Assembly (NCBI RefSeq): GCF_003014535.1
Contig: NZ_PYGD01000001.1
Location: 620,001-684,000 of the forward strand
Direction: 5' to 3'
Source of the DNA: Taibaiella chishuiensis
GTDB lineage: Bacteria > Bacteroidota > Bacteroidia > Chitinophagales > Chitinophagaceae
DNA length: 64,000 nt
Below, piece by piece: positions 42,601 to 49,751 of this stretch. The notes under the pieces are model-generated. The model saw only the letters and a list, made by a program, of their open reading frames with translations, ran no database searches and was not told the DNA's origin. Numbering within the stretch: position 1 is the stretch's first letter; every line of letters starts with the position of its first letter. Made by a program: the position numbers and the translations under genes.

Positions 42601-44151
42601 GATACTCTGTCGGCAGGCGACCTGCGTGCTGCCTGGAAAAAGCTGAAGAAAGCGGAGAAGGTACGCTTCAAGAAAGAGCTGGCAGCCTGGCGGGCCAAAA
42701 AGAAAAATATACTGCCCGAAATATCGGACGGGGTACGCGCTGTGGGCCGTCTTGCGACTATGCTCAAACGCGTAACCGTAAGTTATTCGGAAAGCGCGGG
42801 AACCATATTGCCCGGCTTTATGGACAGCACCCAGTTCTTCGGTGTAAACTCGCGCTCAGGTAACTCCTGGTACGACTTCGCCTTCGGCGCCCAGCCCGAC
42901 CGCGAATGGCTCGACCGGCAGGCTGAATTGCAAAGAATATCCCGGAACCCGATCTTTAACGGCCAGCTGCAGCAAACCTTTAACCAGAACCTGAACCTGG
43001 TGGCTACCGTAGAGCCGGTACCCGACCTGCGTATCGATCTTACCTGGACGAAACAGTTCTCCAAAAGTTATTCGGAGACCTTTAAGTTTGATACCTCAGT
43101 TAACAAATATGAGCACTACAGCCCGTATAGCATGGGTACCTTCAATGTATCCTTTATCGGCTTAAAAACTATGTTCACCCCGCTGCGTGCCAACGAGCTG
43201 TCGGAGCCGTATATGGACTTCCTCAATTACCGGAAGATCATTTCCGAGCGCCTGGGTAATATCAACCCATACACCGGTGGCCTGAACGATCCGGACGATC
43301 CGGAATACAAGAAGGGGTATACCCGCTATGCCCAGGATGTGCTGATCCCGGCATTCCTGGCGGCCTACGGCGGCCGCAACCCGGCTACTATCCCGCTGAT
43401 GAACAACAACAGCAGCAATATCCGGAGCAATCCGTTTAAATATTATACGCCGATGCCTAACTGGCGTCTGACTTATAATGGCTTGTCCAAGCTGCCGTTC
43501 TTCAGCGACTATGTAAATACCTTTACGATCAATCATAGTTATACCGGTAACCTGTCGATGAACAGTTTCGTCAGCTCCTTCTATTACCTGGACCAGCTGG
43601 CGGTGGGCTTCCCATCGTTTATCGATTCCAACTCGCATAACTATGTGCCGTTCTTCCAGGTGCCCAATATTACCATATCCGAAAGCCTCGGCCCGTTGCT
43701 GGGCTTCGATGTGGCCTTTAAAAACGGCGTGAGTATCAGTATCAAGTTCAATAAGACGCGTATGCTGAGCCTTAGCCTGGTAGACTACCAGGTGAGCGAG
43801 ACCAAATCTACCGAACTGGTAGTGGGTGGTGGTAGCCGTATCAAAGGCCTCAACCTGCCCTTTACGATATTCGGAACCCGCAGGCTGAAGAATGATATCA
43901 ACTTCCGTATGGATATCGGTTATCGCGACGATATTACCTCGAACAGTTACCTGGCGCAGAATACCAATATCCCGACGCGGGGACAGAAGGTAATCACCAT
44001 TTCACCATCGATCGACTATATCATCAACGATAACCTGCAGCTCCGGTTCTTCTACGACCGACGGCAAAGTATACCGGTTATGTCGACGTCCTTCCCGATA
44101 ACGACGACCAGGGCGGGGATGACGCTGCGGTTCCTGTTTGCACCGCAATAA
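36691..44151 (+). CDS. sprA: T9SS outer-membrane translocon protein SprA
   Basis: SprA (Sov) forms the giant 36-strand beta-barrel through which type IX cargo crosses the outer membrane and is needed for gliding in related bacteria. The 2486 residues match SprA (~2400). Landmarks: signal region KLLAGVILIITLAQVFTARG; a Pro/Thr linker (NPDPTPTPTPAPDD); LDLTFGGNWQNMKNPNLTQ; ALLQGPLALFGLKAQLQFGK; VFIDDFEGTNSSIDLR (about 829); and the terminal strand TTTRAGMTLRFLFAPQ. A Lys/Arg-rich stretch lies at about 1940-2010. The start is a TTG at 36691: the frame is closed by a stop at 36640 and has no ATG or GTG before the signal segment. At least three T9SS-tagged proteins are encoded in this window. Confidence 0.95.
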   Translation: MVKRKTTNFGYKLLAGVILIITLAQVFTARGFDDPLFNPDPTPTPTPAPDDSLRFPIEEKENLDPSRNAGRSSIDLKDPANIKKGVEYDPDEKRYYLNEKVGEENIKNPTYMDAEEYLKYRGQQDETDYWKERLDALSMFNQKPKLPTLYKEGIFDRLFGSNKISVKPQGNLDLTFGGNWQNMKNPNLTQRAQKYGIFDFDMQMNVNLLAQIGDKLKLNISNNTQPTFGEQNLQKLEYTGKEDEIIKKIEAGNVSFPLHSALLQGPLALFGLKAQLQFGKLFVTGVISQQKSQRKSINLQGGAQTQAFEIKADDYEENRNFLLGQYFYNNYEPALKNFPIINSQVVLTKVEVWLTNRTGATQGVRDILAFMDLGEKNPYLPSLVDPSGGQLPDNRVNRLYQQITQLASARSQATATQSALSLGLAENQDFQRVTMRQLSSSEFTFQPQLGYISLNTQINPDDVLAVSYRYTYNGKIYQVGEFAEDMPPDTANVKVMFLKLLKGTAARPVLPIWNLMMKNVYSMGGGNISQEDFRLNVLYQDPGGGEKRYIPDGPSAGVPLITLLNLDRLNPQRDPAPDGIFDFVEGITINTQQGKIIFPQLKPFGDGLKPAMGGDPRLERRYLFPMLYDSTKTVARQFQQNNRFLIKGSYKGAAGNDVSLGGYNIPQGSVTVTAGGQRLAENVDYTVDYSRGSVKVINQGILASGIPINISYEDNATFGLVAQNFWGTRFDYFANEHLTIGSTIMRLTERPFTQKVTFGDDPIKNTVVGFDANYQNEFPWLTRTLDKLPIYSTTAPSLISLSGEVAGIFPGHQRFINAIDPEGSVFIDDFEGTNSSIDLRFPVTSWTLSSTPVGAKDANGRTLFPEATLNGDLKSGTNRAKLAWYMLEPTLIDGSFGTPANVKADTSMQDYWRMVEQRDVFPQRTQIASQNNLSTFDLGYYPYVRGPYNFDVNNVNMTTGNFTNPRDRWGGIQRAIDNNSSDFEAANVEYITFWMLDPFIYNTNSTGGDLYLNLGNVSEDVLKDSRLSFENGITYPKDYTKLDITPWGFVPRFQQQITRSFDNDPEARKIQDVGYDEMDDEEEGRKFADFLQRMQDMGASGAVLSKLQSDPASDNFHHFRGQDYDQLANRQGEALLRYKDFNNPSGNSPVTDLNSQFTSSGSTIPESEDINRDNSLNETEAYYQYRIRMMPANNPAMQVGQNFIVDRKISDVKLANGRTQSETWYQFKVPIRQYDNVVGGIGDFRSIRFVRMFMSGFQDSVIMRFAQLQLDRNQWRRYLFSLVKPGENIPEEDQRTTTFAVNSVSLEQNSQRIPIPYVIPPGVSRQNTPGGIGGQNLQLDEQSLSLQLCGLKDGDARAAFKETRVDMRQYKSLRMFIHAESVPSQAPVRDGDLMAFIRVGSDFINNYYEYQIPLKITQPGVTSSDAELIWPAANRLDILMSKLIDIKTQRNAQNYPSYLPFITKDDVGNTVVVVGNPNFGDVKNIMLGVANPKKTLQTPLDDGQPKCAEVWFDELRMAGLDEQPGYAASGQTNIQLADLGNVHLGASTHTIGYGNIDQKVDQRFRDNFYAYDVSSNLNFGKLLPKSLGLQLPVFFGYTQTVSNPKYDPYDKDVVLSDKIASVADSRQRDSIRKASQDFTSVTSFNLSNVRYMGNPEKQGKAPMPWSLKNFDLSYAYNRSFKRNPLLAHDEMEDQRLGIGYNYSIKANPIEPFKKLIKSKSRWWAPIKEFNFNLLPSSFSFRSDLHRIFGETQVRNIDGGPYAIPSTYFKNFTWDRTYNLRWELTRALSFSYTANNQSRIDEPYGRLDSKEKRDSIWRNIARFGRNTYFSQSLNVTYTLPTQKFPILDWTRATATYTSTYNWTAASLLANDQGNIMANTQLKQINGEFTFSQLYNKSRLLKAINTPKVRERTLDSKTMQVDDPSGKLSPAGGGKSMMTVAQKSGTKDQAKTGQVPPRPKKKEIKKKDVPGYDTLSAGDLRAAWKKLKKAEKVRFKKELAAWRAKKKNILPEISDGVRAVGRLATMLKRVTVSYSESAGTILPGFMDSTQFFGVNSRSGNSWYDFAFGAQPDREWLDRQAELQRISRNPIFNGQLQQTFNQNLNLVATVEPVPDLRIDLTWTKQFSKSYSETFKFDTSVNKYEHYSPYSMGTFNVSFIGLKTMFTPLRANELSEPYMDFLNYRKIISERLGNINPYTGGLNDPDDPEYKKGYTRYAQDVLIPAFLAAYGGRNPATIPLMNNNSSNIRSNPFKYYTPMPNWRLTYNGLSKLPFFSDYVNTFTINHSYTGNLSMNSFVSSFYYLDQLAVGFPSFIDSNSHNYVPFFQVPNITISESLGPLLGFDVAFKNGVSISIKFNKTRMLSLSLVDYQVSETKSTELVVGGGSRIKGLNLPFTIFGTRRLKNDINFRMDIGYRDDITSNSYLAQNTNIPTRGQKVITISPSIDYIINDNLQLRFFYDRRQSIPVMSTSFPITTTRAGMTLRFLFAPQ

Positions 44152-44166
44152 AAATGAAGTTATACC

Positions 44167-44192
44167 AAGGGAGCCCTGCGGCTCCCTTTTTT
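44167..44192 (+). terminator. Intrinsic terminator of sprA
   Basis: AAGGGAGCC and GGCTCCCTT form a nine-pair stem with a CTGC loop, running into TTTTTT. Confidence 0.92.
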
Positions 44193-44356
44193 ATAAGTCT
44201 CCGTTTGTCGCATACTAACTGTTACATGCCCAAGCACGAACGGTATCTCAGATGCAAACCGGCAGCAGGCCATTGCCTGGTCCGGGCAAAAGCAACCGGA
44301 ACACGCACCGGCCTTAGCTTCCGGCATTAGTTTGTGGGAATGTGAAAACCGGTTCA

Positions 44357-44385
44357 TTGCATTCCGTCTTTTCTTTTTATTTTCG
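44357..44385 (+). promoter_or_regulatory. Putative promoter of gltX
   Basis: TTG (44357-44359), 18 bases, then TATTTTCG (44378-44385). The -7 element ends four bases before the ATG at 44390, implying a leaderless or nearly leaderless mRNA. Confidence 0.6.
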
Positions 44386-44389
44386 CAGC

Positions 44390-45913
44390 ATGACTACACC
44401 AAATGTTCGGGTACGATTTGCGCCCAGCCCCACCGGGGGACTGCACCTTGGCGGTGTGCGCACCGTACTGTTTAATTACCTGTTTGCAAAAAAGAATAAC
44501 GGAACTTTTGTACTGCGCGTCGAAGACACCGACCAGGGGCGTTATGTAGAAGGCGCCGAAGACTATATATTTGATTGCCTCGACTGGTGCGGCCTTACGC
44601 CCGACGAAAGTGTGCGTAAGGAAGGTCCTTACGCCCCTTACCGCCAGAGCGAGCGCAAAGTAATCTACCACGACTATGCGGAGCAATTGCTCAAAAGCGG
44701 TCATGCCTATTATGCATTCGATACGCCGGAAGAGCTCGAGCAAATGCGCGAGCAGTTTAAAACTGCCGAAAACCCCTCGCCGCAATACGATCACCGTACC
44801 CGTGGCCTGATGCGCAACTCGCTGACCCTGCCTGAAGAGGAAACAAAGCAACTGCTGGCTGCCGGCACGCCTTACGTGGTACGCATCAAAATGCCGGAAA
44901 ACGAAACCGTGCATTTTACGGATATGATCCGCGGCGATATTGCACACGACACCAATGTAGTGGACGATAAAGTACTGATCAAAGGCGATGGTATGCCTAC
45001 CTATCACCTGGCGGTGGTTGTAGACGATTACCTGATGAAGATAACCCATGCCTTCAGGGGCGAAGAGTGGCTGCCGAGTGCACCGGTGCACATTATGTTG
45101 TGGAAAAACCTGGGCTGGGAAAAGGACATGCCGAAATGGGCGCACCTGCCGCTGATCCTGAAGCCCGATGGCAATGGTAAGCTGAGTAAAAGAGACGGCG
45201 ATCGCCTGGGTTTCCCGGTATTCGCTATGGACTGGACCGACCCGCGTACCGGCGAAAAAACAACCGGTTTCCGCGAGCATGGTTTCCTGCCCGAAGCCTT
45301 CGTAAACATGCTGGCCCTGCTGGGCTGGAATCCCGGTACCGAACAGGAGATCTTCTCGCTCGAAGAGCTGGGCCAGGTCTTCAGCATGGAGCGGGTGCAT
45401 AAAGGCGGCGCCAAATTCGATTATGAAAAAGCAAAATGGTTCAACCAGCAGCATATACAAAGAGCCGATAACGAGCGCCTGGCCACGCTTGCAGCGCCTT
45501 TCTTCGAAAAAGAAGGCATCGTTACCGATCCAGCTACACTAGTAAAAGTGGTAGGCCTGATCAAAGAACGTTGCCACCTGCTGGCCGACTTCGTGCCGCA
45601 GGGCCGCTTCTTCTTCGAAGCGCCACAGAGCCTGGACCTGGATTCCATTAAAGGCAAATGGAGCGACGAGAAGACCAGCTTCTTCCGTACCTGGAGTGCG
45701 CAGCTCGATACCGTTGAATGGTCGCACGACGCACTGGAAGCCTCTTTCAGCGCATTAGCCACCGAAACGGGTATTAAAAAAGGCGAACTCATGCTGCCGC
45801 TGCGTATTATGCTGGTCGGTGGTAAGTTTGGTCCTGGTGTATTTGATATTATCGCGATGATCGGTAAAGAAGCCACCCAACAGCGCATCGCTACTGCCTT
45901 GGCTGCACTGTAA
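44390..45913 (+). CDS. gltX: Glutamate--tRNA ligase
   Basis: Charges tRNA-Glu with glutamate. Class I synthetase signatures are present: RFAPSPTGGLHLGG (the HIGH-type motif, about residues 9-22) and KLSKRDG (the KMSKS motif, about 263). DTDQGRYVEGAEDYI and YHLAVVVDDYLMKITHAFRG are further catalytic-core segments; the C-terminal anticodon-binding helical part runs from about 330 to 507. Length 507 is typical for Bacteroidota. The start at 44390 gives MTTPNVRVRFAPS; an in-frame ATG at 44342 lies upstream of the promoter and is unlikely. It converges on mfd, separated by a perfect hairpin. Confidence 0.96.
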   Translation: MTTPNVRVRFAPSPTGGLHLGGVRTVLFNYLFAKKNNGTFVLRVEDTDQGRYVEGAEDYIFDCLDWCGLTPDESVRKEGPYAPYRQSERKVIYHDYAEQLLKSGHAYYAFDTPEELEQMREQFKTAENPSPQYDHRTRGLMRNSLTLPEEETKQLLAAGTPYVVRIKMPENETVHFTDMIRGDIAHDTNVVDDKVLIKGDGMPTYHLAVVVDDYLMKITHAFRGEEWLPSAPVHIMLWKNLGWEKDMPKWAHLPLILKPDGNGKLSKRDGDRLGFPVFAMDWTDPRTGEKTTGFREHGFLPEAFVNMLALLGWNPGTEQEIFSLEELGQVFSMERVHKGGAKFDYEKAKWFNQQHIQRADNERLATLAAPFFEKEGIVTDPATLVKVVGLIKERCHLLADFVPQGRFFFEAPQSLDLDSIKGKWSDEKTSFFRTWSAQLDTVEWSHDALEASFSALATETGIKKGELMLPLRIMLVGGKFGPGVFDIIAMIGKEATQQRIATALAAL

Positions 45914-45940
45914 CCCTGTTGAAGACATAACTGTAATACA

Positions 45941-45971
45941 AGAACGGCCACGCGATAAGTGTGGCCGTTCT
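45941..45971. terminator. Bidirectional hairpin between gltX and mfd
   Basis: AGAACGGCCAC and GTGGCCGTTCT form a perfect 11-pair stem with a nine-base loop between the two convergent stop codons. No long T-run on either side. Confidence 0.7.
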
Positions 45972-45989
45972 GCATCTGGTTAAAGTTCT

Positions 45990-48900
45990 TTACTTTTTGG
46001 TCATGCCCTGCAGGAACCACTCCACATCGCTCATCGATTTGATATGATCGACGATCAGCATAAAGTTTTTACCCACTTGTTTCAGGCGGGCGTTATTGGT
46101 TTGCGTCTGGATATACTGCATGATATAATTGAAAGTTTCGCTTTCGAAATAGGGCGAGTCCGGGTTGCTTACAAAGTACAGGCGCATCTGTTCATTCTTC
46201 AGGATCAGCTTCTCGAAGCCCAGCTCCTTAGCCATTTTGCGGCAACGCAGTGCCCGGAACAGGTCGTTTACCTGTGCGGGTATCGGGCCAAAACGGTCGC
46301 GCAACTCTTCTTCGAACAACTGAAGTTCAGCTTCATCCTCGATATCGTCCAGTTGGGTATACAGCGATAAACGTTCGGTAATATTTTCGATATAACTATC
46401 GGGGATCAGGATCTCGAGATCGGTATCGATCGTACAATCGGTAACGAAATCTTTTTTACGGTCCATTTCCTCGGCAAACACTTCTTTAAAGTCCGTGCTC
46501 CTGAGCTCGTGCATCGCCTCGGCCAGGATCTTCTGGTACATTTCAAAGCCGATCTCGGCGATAAAACCGCTCTGCTCGCCGCCCAGTATATTGCCGGCGC
46601 CACGTATGTCAAGGTCGCGCATGGCGATCTGGAAACCGCTGCCCAGCTCGTTAAACTGTTCGAGGGTTTGCAGGCGTTTGCGGCTGTCGTTAGGCAGGGT
46701 AATCATCGATGGCGCCACCAGGTAACAGAAGGCCTTTTTATTGTTACGGCCCACACGGCCACGCAGCTGGTGCAGGTCGCTCAGTCCGAAGTGGTGTGCG
46801 TTATTGATGATGATGGTATTGGCATTCGAAATGTCTACACCACTCTCCACGATATTGGTACAGCACAGCACATCGTATTTGTAATTGATGAAATCGAGCA
46901 AAGCCTTTTCCAGTTTGCTGCCTTCCATCTGCCCGTGGGCCATACCGATCTCCAGGTCGGGACAAAGCTCGCGCAGCTTCTCGGCCATAGCCGGCAGGCT
47001 CTGCACGCGGTTGTGTACAAAGTATACCTGGCCGCCGCGTTCGGTTTCGAAATAGATGGCATCGCGTATAGTAGCCTCGTCAAAGCCCATCACCTCGGTA
47101 TGTACCGGCTGGCGGTTAGGCGGCGGCGTATTGATAATGCTCATATCGCGGGCATTCATCAGCGAGAATTGCAGGGTACGCGGTATGGGCGTGGCCGTAA
47201 GTGTAAGCGTATCCACATTGGCTTTGCGCTCGCGCAGCTTCTCTTTGGCGCTTACACCAAACTTCTGCTCTTCGTCGATAATCAGCAGGCCCAGGTCTTT
47301 AAACTTCACTTCCTTACCCAGCAGCGCATGCGTACCGATAATGATATCTACTTTGCCTTCTTCGACCCGCTTCAGTGTTTCCTTTTTTTCCTTGGCCGAT
47401 TTAAACCGGTTAATAAAGTCCACATTGGCGGGGAAGTCCTTCAGCCTTTCTTTAAAAGTCTGGTAATGCTGGTAAGCCAGGATGGTGGTAGGTACCAGGA
47501 TGGCGGCCTGTTTGCTGTCGCCTACCGTTTTGAATGCTGCGCGTACCGCGATCTCCGTTTTACCAAAGCCTACGTCGCCGCATACGAGGCGGTCCATAGG
47601 TGCGGGGGCTTCCATATCGCGTTTCACATCGGCCGTGGCCTTGCTCTGGTCGGGCGTATCTTCGTAGAAGAAGGAGGCCTCCAGCTCGGTTTGGATATAA
47701 CTGTCGGGCGAGTGTGCAAAACCTGGTGAGGCTTTGCGGCGTGCATACAGGCGGATCAGGTCGGCGGCAATATCTTTTACCTGTTTCTTGGTCTTGTTCT
47801 TCAGCTTCTCCCAGGCATCGCTACCCAGTTTGTTGACCTTGGGTACCGTACCTTCCTTACCGGTGTACTTACTGATCTTGTGCAGCGAGTTGATGTTGAC
47901 ATACAGTACATCGTTATCGCGGTACAGGATGCGCACCGCCTCCTGCATATTGCCGTTCACTTCGATCTTTTGCAGGCCGCTGTATTTGCCTACACCATGG
48001 TCGATATGGGTTACAAAATCGCCGGGCTGCAATTCTTTCAGGGCTTTGAGGGTAATGGCCTTGCCCTTGCTGTAAGCCTGTTTGATGCGGTATTTATGAT
48101 ACCGCTGGAATATCTGGTGATCGGTATAGGCAAGGATCTTATGCTCATGATCGATAAAGCCCTTGCTGAGCGAAACCGGTATGGGTACGAAGTTGATCTG
48201 TGCATTCGAATCTTCGAAAATAGTACGCAGGCGCTCCAGCTGCTTCGCGTTCTCGGCAAAGATATATGGGGTGTATCCCGCGTCTATATAGCGTTTCAGG
48301 TTGCCCGTCAGGATCTCGAAGTTCCGGTTGAACACCGGTTGGTGTTCGGTAGAGAAGCTGACCGGTTGGTAGGCCGAGAAATTGATGGGTTTAAAGGTCG
48401 ACAGGTCGATCACATTATTGCGTTCGCGTTCCCGGTCTGCTATGGATTTGGTCTCTTCGGTACTGCCCGTGCTTTCATTTTTATCGGCGGTGGCAAACCA
48501 TTCGATAATGTGTTTGTGCTGCAGTTTGTCGCGCCATTCGCTGGCGATCTCGAAGTCGTCGGCAGCCAGTTCCTTCAGCCATTGCTCCTCCTGCTCTACG
48601 GCTGTAATATTGCCCTGGGGCAGCTTTTCGGCCAGGTCCAGCTCCATCTTTGACAATTTGCCCAGGGTAAAGTCGAGGTCCTTAAACCAGAAGGTGGTGT
48701 GTTCGGGCAGGTAATCGAGCAGCGATATTTTCTCCTGTGTTTCAAACCGGGTCTCTATATTGGGCAATATGGAAACCTGTAACAGTTTACGTTCCGAAAG
48801 CTGGGTTTCGGGATTGAAGATCCGGATGCTGTCGACCTCGTTGCCAAACAGCTCGATACGGTAAGGGTGTTCGTTGCCGAAAGAGTAGATATCTAAAATG

Positions 48901-49472
48901 CCGCCGCGCATGGCAAACTGCCCGGGTTCGTATACAAAGTCTTCCCGCTTAAAACCCAGTTCCACAAAGCGTTTCATTAGCTCGTCCACTTTCAGGATCT
49001 CGCTGGTCTTGATGTGGATCATATTGCTGGAAAGCGACTGGGCGTTGACCACTTTTTCAAACAGGGCTTCGGGATAAGTTACCAGTACTTTCCGTTTTAC
49101 ATTGGCCCCGCTGCGGGTCTTACTTTCCGAAAGGTGGGCCAGGGCTTCGGTACGCAGCATGATATGGCTGCTGTTGAGCCCGGTATATACCCCGGTTTTC
49201 TTAAACGAGTCGGGAAAAAAGCAGATATCCAGCGCCTGGGTCAGGCTTTCGAGATCATTATGAAAATAAGCGGCTTCTTCCCGGTCGTTCAGGACAAACA
49301 CATGGTTGGTTTCGGCTTGCTGCCATACGGCGGTCGCAATAAAGTTGACGGAAGAGCCTCGCAGGTTACGGAGCGATATACGCATCTTGGGTTCCGGCAA
49401 TGAAAGGCCGGCCGCTAATTGTTTTAAGCGGTTATCGTTGAGATAAATACCCAGCAAAGTTTGCAGGTTCAT
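45990..49472 (-). CDS. mfd: Transcription-repair coupling factor
   Basis: Mfd removes RNA polymerase stalled at lesions and recruits UvrA. The 1160 residues show the full family layout: UvrB-like N-terminal part; the RNA-polymerase-interaction domain (ELQPGDFVTHIDHGVGKYSG); the RecG-like helicase with Walker A in CGDVGFGKTEIAVRAAF (about 630), the Walker B motif LLIIDEEQKFG, TATPIPRTLQFSL, and the translocation region LRGRVGRNNKKAFCYL; and the C-terminal UvrA-regulating domain. A TACCTTTG -7 element ends seven bases before the ATG, so the transcript has almost no leader. Confidence 0.97.
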   Translation of the reverse strand: MNLQTLLGIYLNDNRLKQLAAGLSLPEPKMRISLRNLRGSSVNFIATAVWQQAETNHVFVLNDREEAAYFHNDLESLTQALDICFFPDSFKKTGVYTGLNSSHIMLRTEALAHLSESKTRSGANVKRKVLVTYPEALFEKVVNAQSLSSNMIHIKTSEILKVDELMKRFVELGFKREDFVYEPGQFAMRGGILDIYSFGNEHPYRIELFGNEVDSIRIFNPETQLSERKLLQVSILPNIETRFETQEKISLLDYLPEHTTFWFKDLDFTLGKLSKMELDLAEKLPQGNITAVEQEEQWLKELAADDFEIASEWRDKLQHKHIIEWFATADKNESTGSTEETKSIADRERERNNVIDLSTFKPINFSAYQPVSFSTEHQPVFNRNFEILTGNLKRYIDAGYTPYIFAENAKQLERLRTIFEDSNAQINFVPIPVSLSKGFIDHEHKILAYTDHQIFQRYHKYRIKQAYSKGKAITLKALKELQPGDFVTHIDHGVGKYSGLQKIEVNGNMQEAVRILYRDNDVLYVNINSLHKISKYTGKEGTVPKVNKLGSDAWEKLKNKTKKQVKDIAADLIRLYARRKASPGFAHSPDSYIQTELEASFFYEDTPDQSKATADVKRDMEAPAPMDRLVCGDVGFGKTEIAVRAAFKTVGDSKQAAILVPTTILAYQHYQTFKERLKDFPANVDFINRFKSAKEKKETLKRVEEGKVDIIIGTHALLGKEVKFKDLGLLIIDEEQKFGVSAKEKLRERKANVDTLTLTATPIPRTLQFSLMNARDMSIINTPPPNRQPVHTEVMGFDEATIRDAIYFETERGGQVYFVHNRVQSLPAMAEKLRELCPDLEIGMAHGQMEGSKLEKALLDFINYKYDVLCCTNIVESGVDISNANTIIINNAHHFGLSDLHQLRGRVGRNNKKAFCYLVAPSMITLPNDSRKRLQTLEQFNELGSGFQIAMRDLDIRGAGNILGGEQSGFIAEIGFEMYQKILAEAMHELRSTDFKEVFAEEMDRKKDFVTDCTIDTDLEILIPDSYIENITERLSLYTQLDDIEDEAELQLFEEELRDRFGPIPAQVNDLFRALRCRKMAKELGFEKLILKNEQMRLYFVSNPDSPYFESETFNYIMQYIQTQTNNARLKQVGKNFMLIVDHIKSMSDVEWFLQGMTKK

Positions 49473-49479
49473 GAGGGCG

Positions 49480-49487
49480 CAAAGGTA
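49480..49487 (-). promoter_or_regulatory. Putative -7 promoter element of mfd
   Basis: The minus strand reads TACCTTTG, an exact TAnnTTTG match ending seven bases before the mfd ATG. Confidence 0.6.
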
Positions 49488-49751
49488 CGCAGAATTGTGC
49501 TGTTTCTGTAAATACAGGCATCAACGGGAACTATAACCCCGCCCGGCATGCCTGTTTTATAATCCCTGTTTTATGCAGAATATATAAAATAAATATTTGT
49601 ATTTTTAACTAAAATTTCGGTTTTATGCATTCGGACCTGCACAAAAGGCGCTTTATTCGTTAAGAAACAGAAAAGGAGCGGCTTTTAGTTGGAAAATCGG
49701 GATAATCTTCCGTGCTTAGCCGGATTATTCACTACTTTATGTTGTAAAGTT

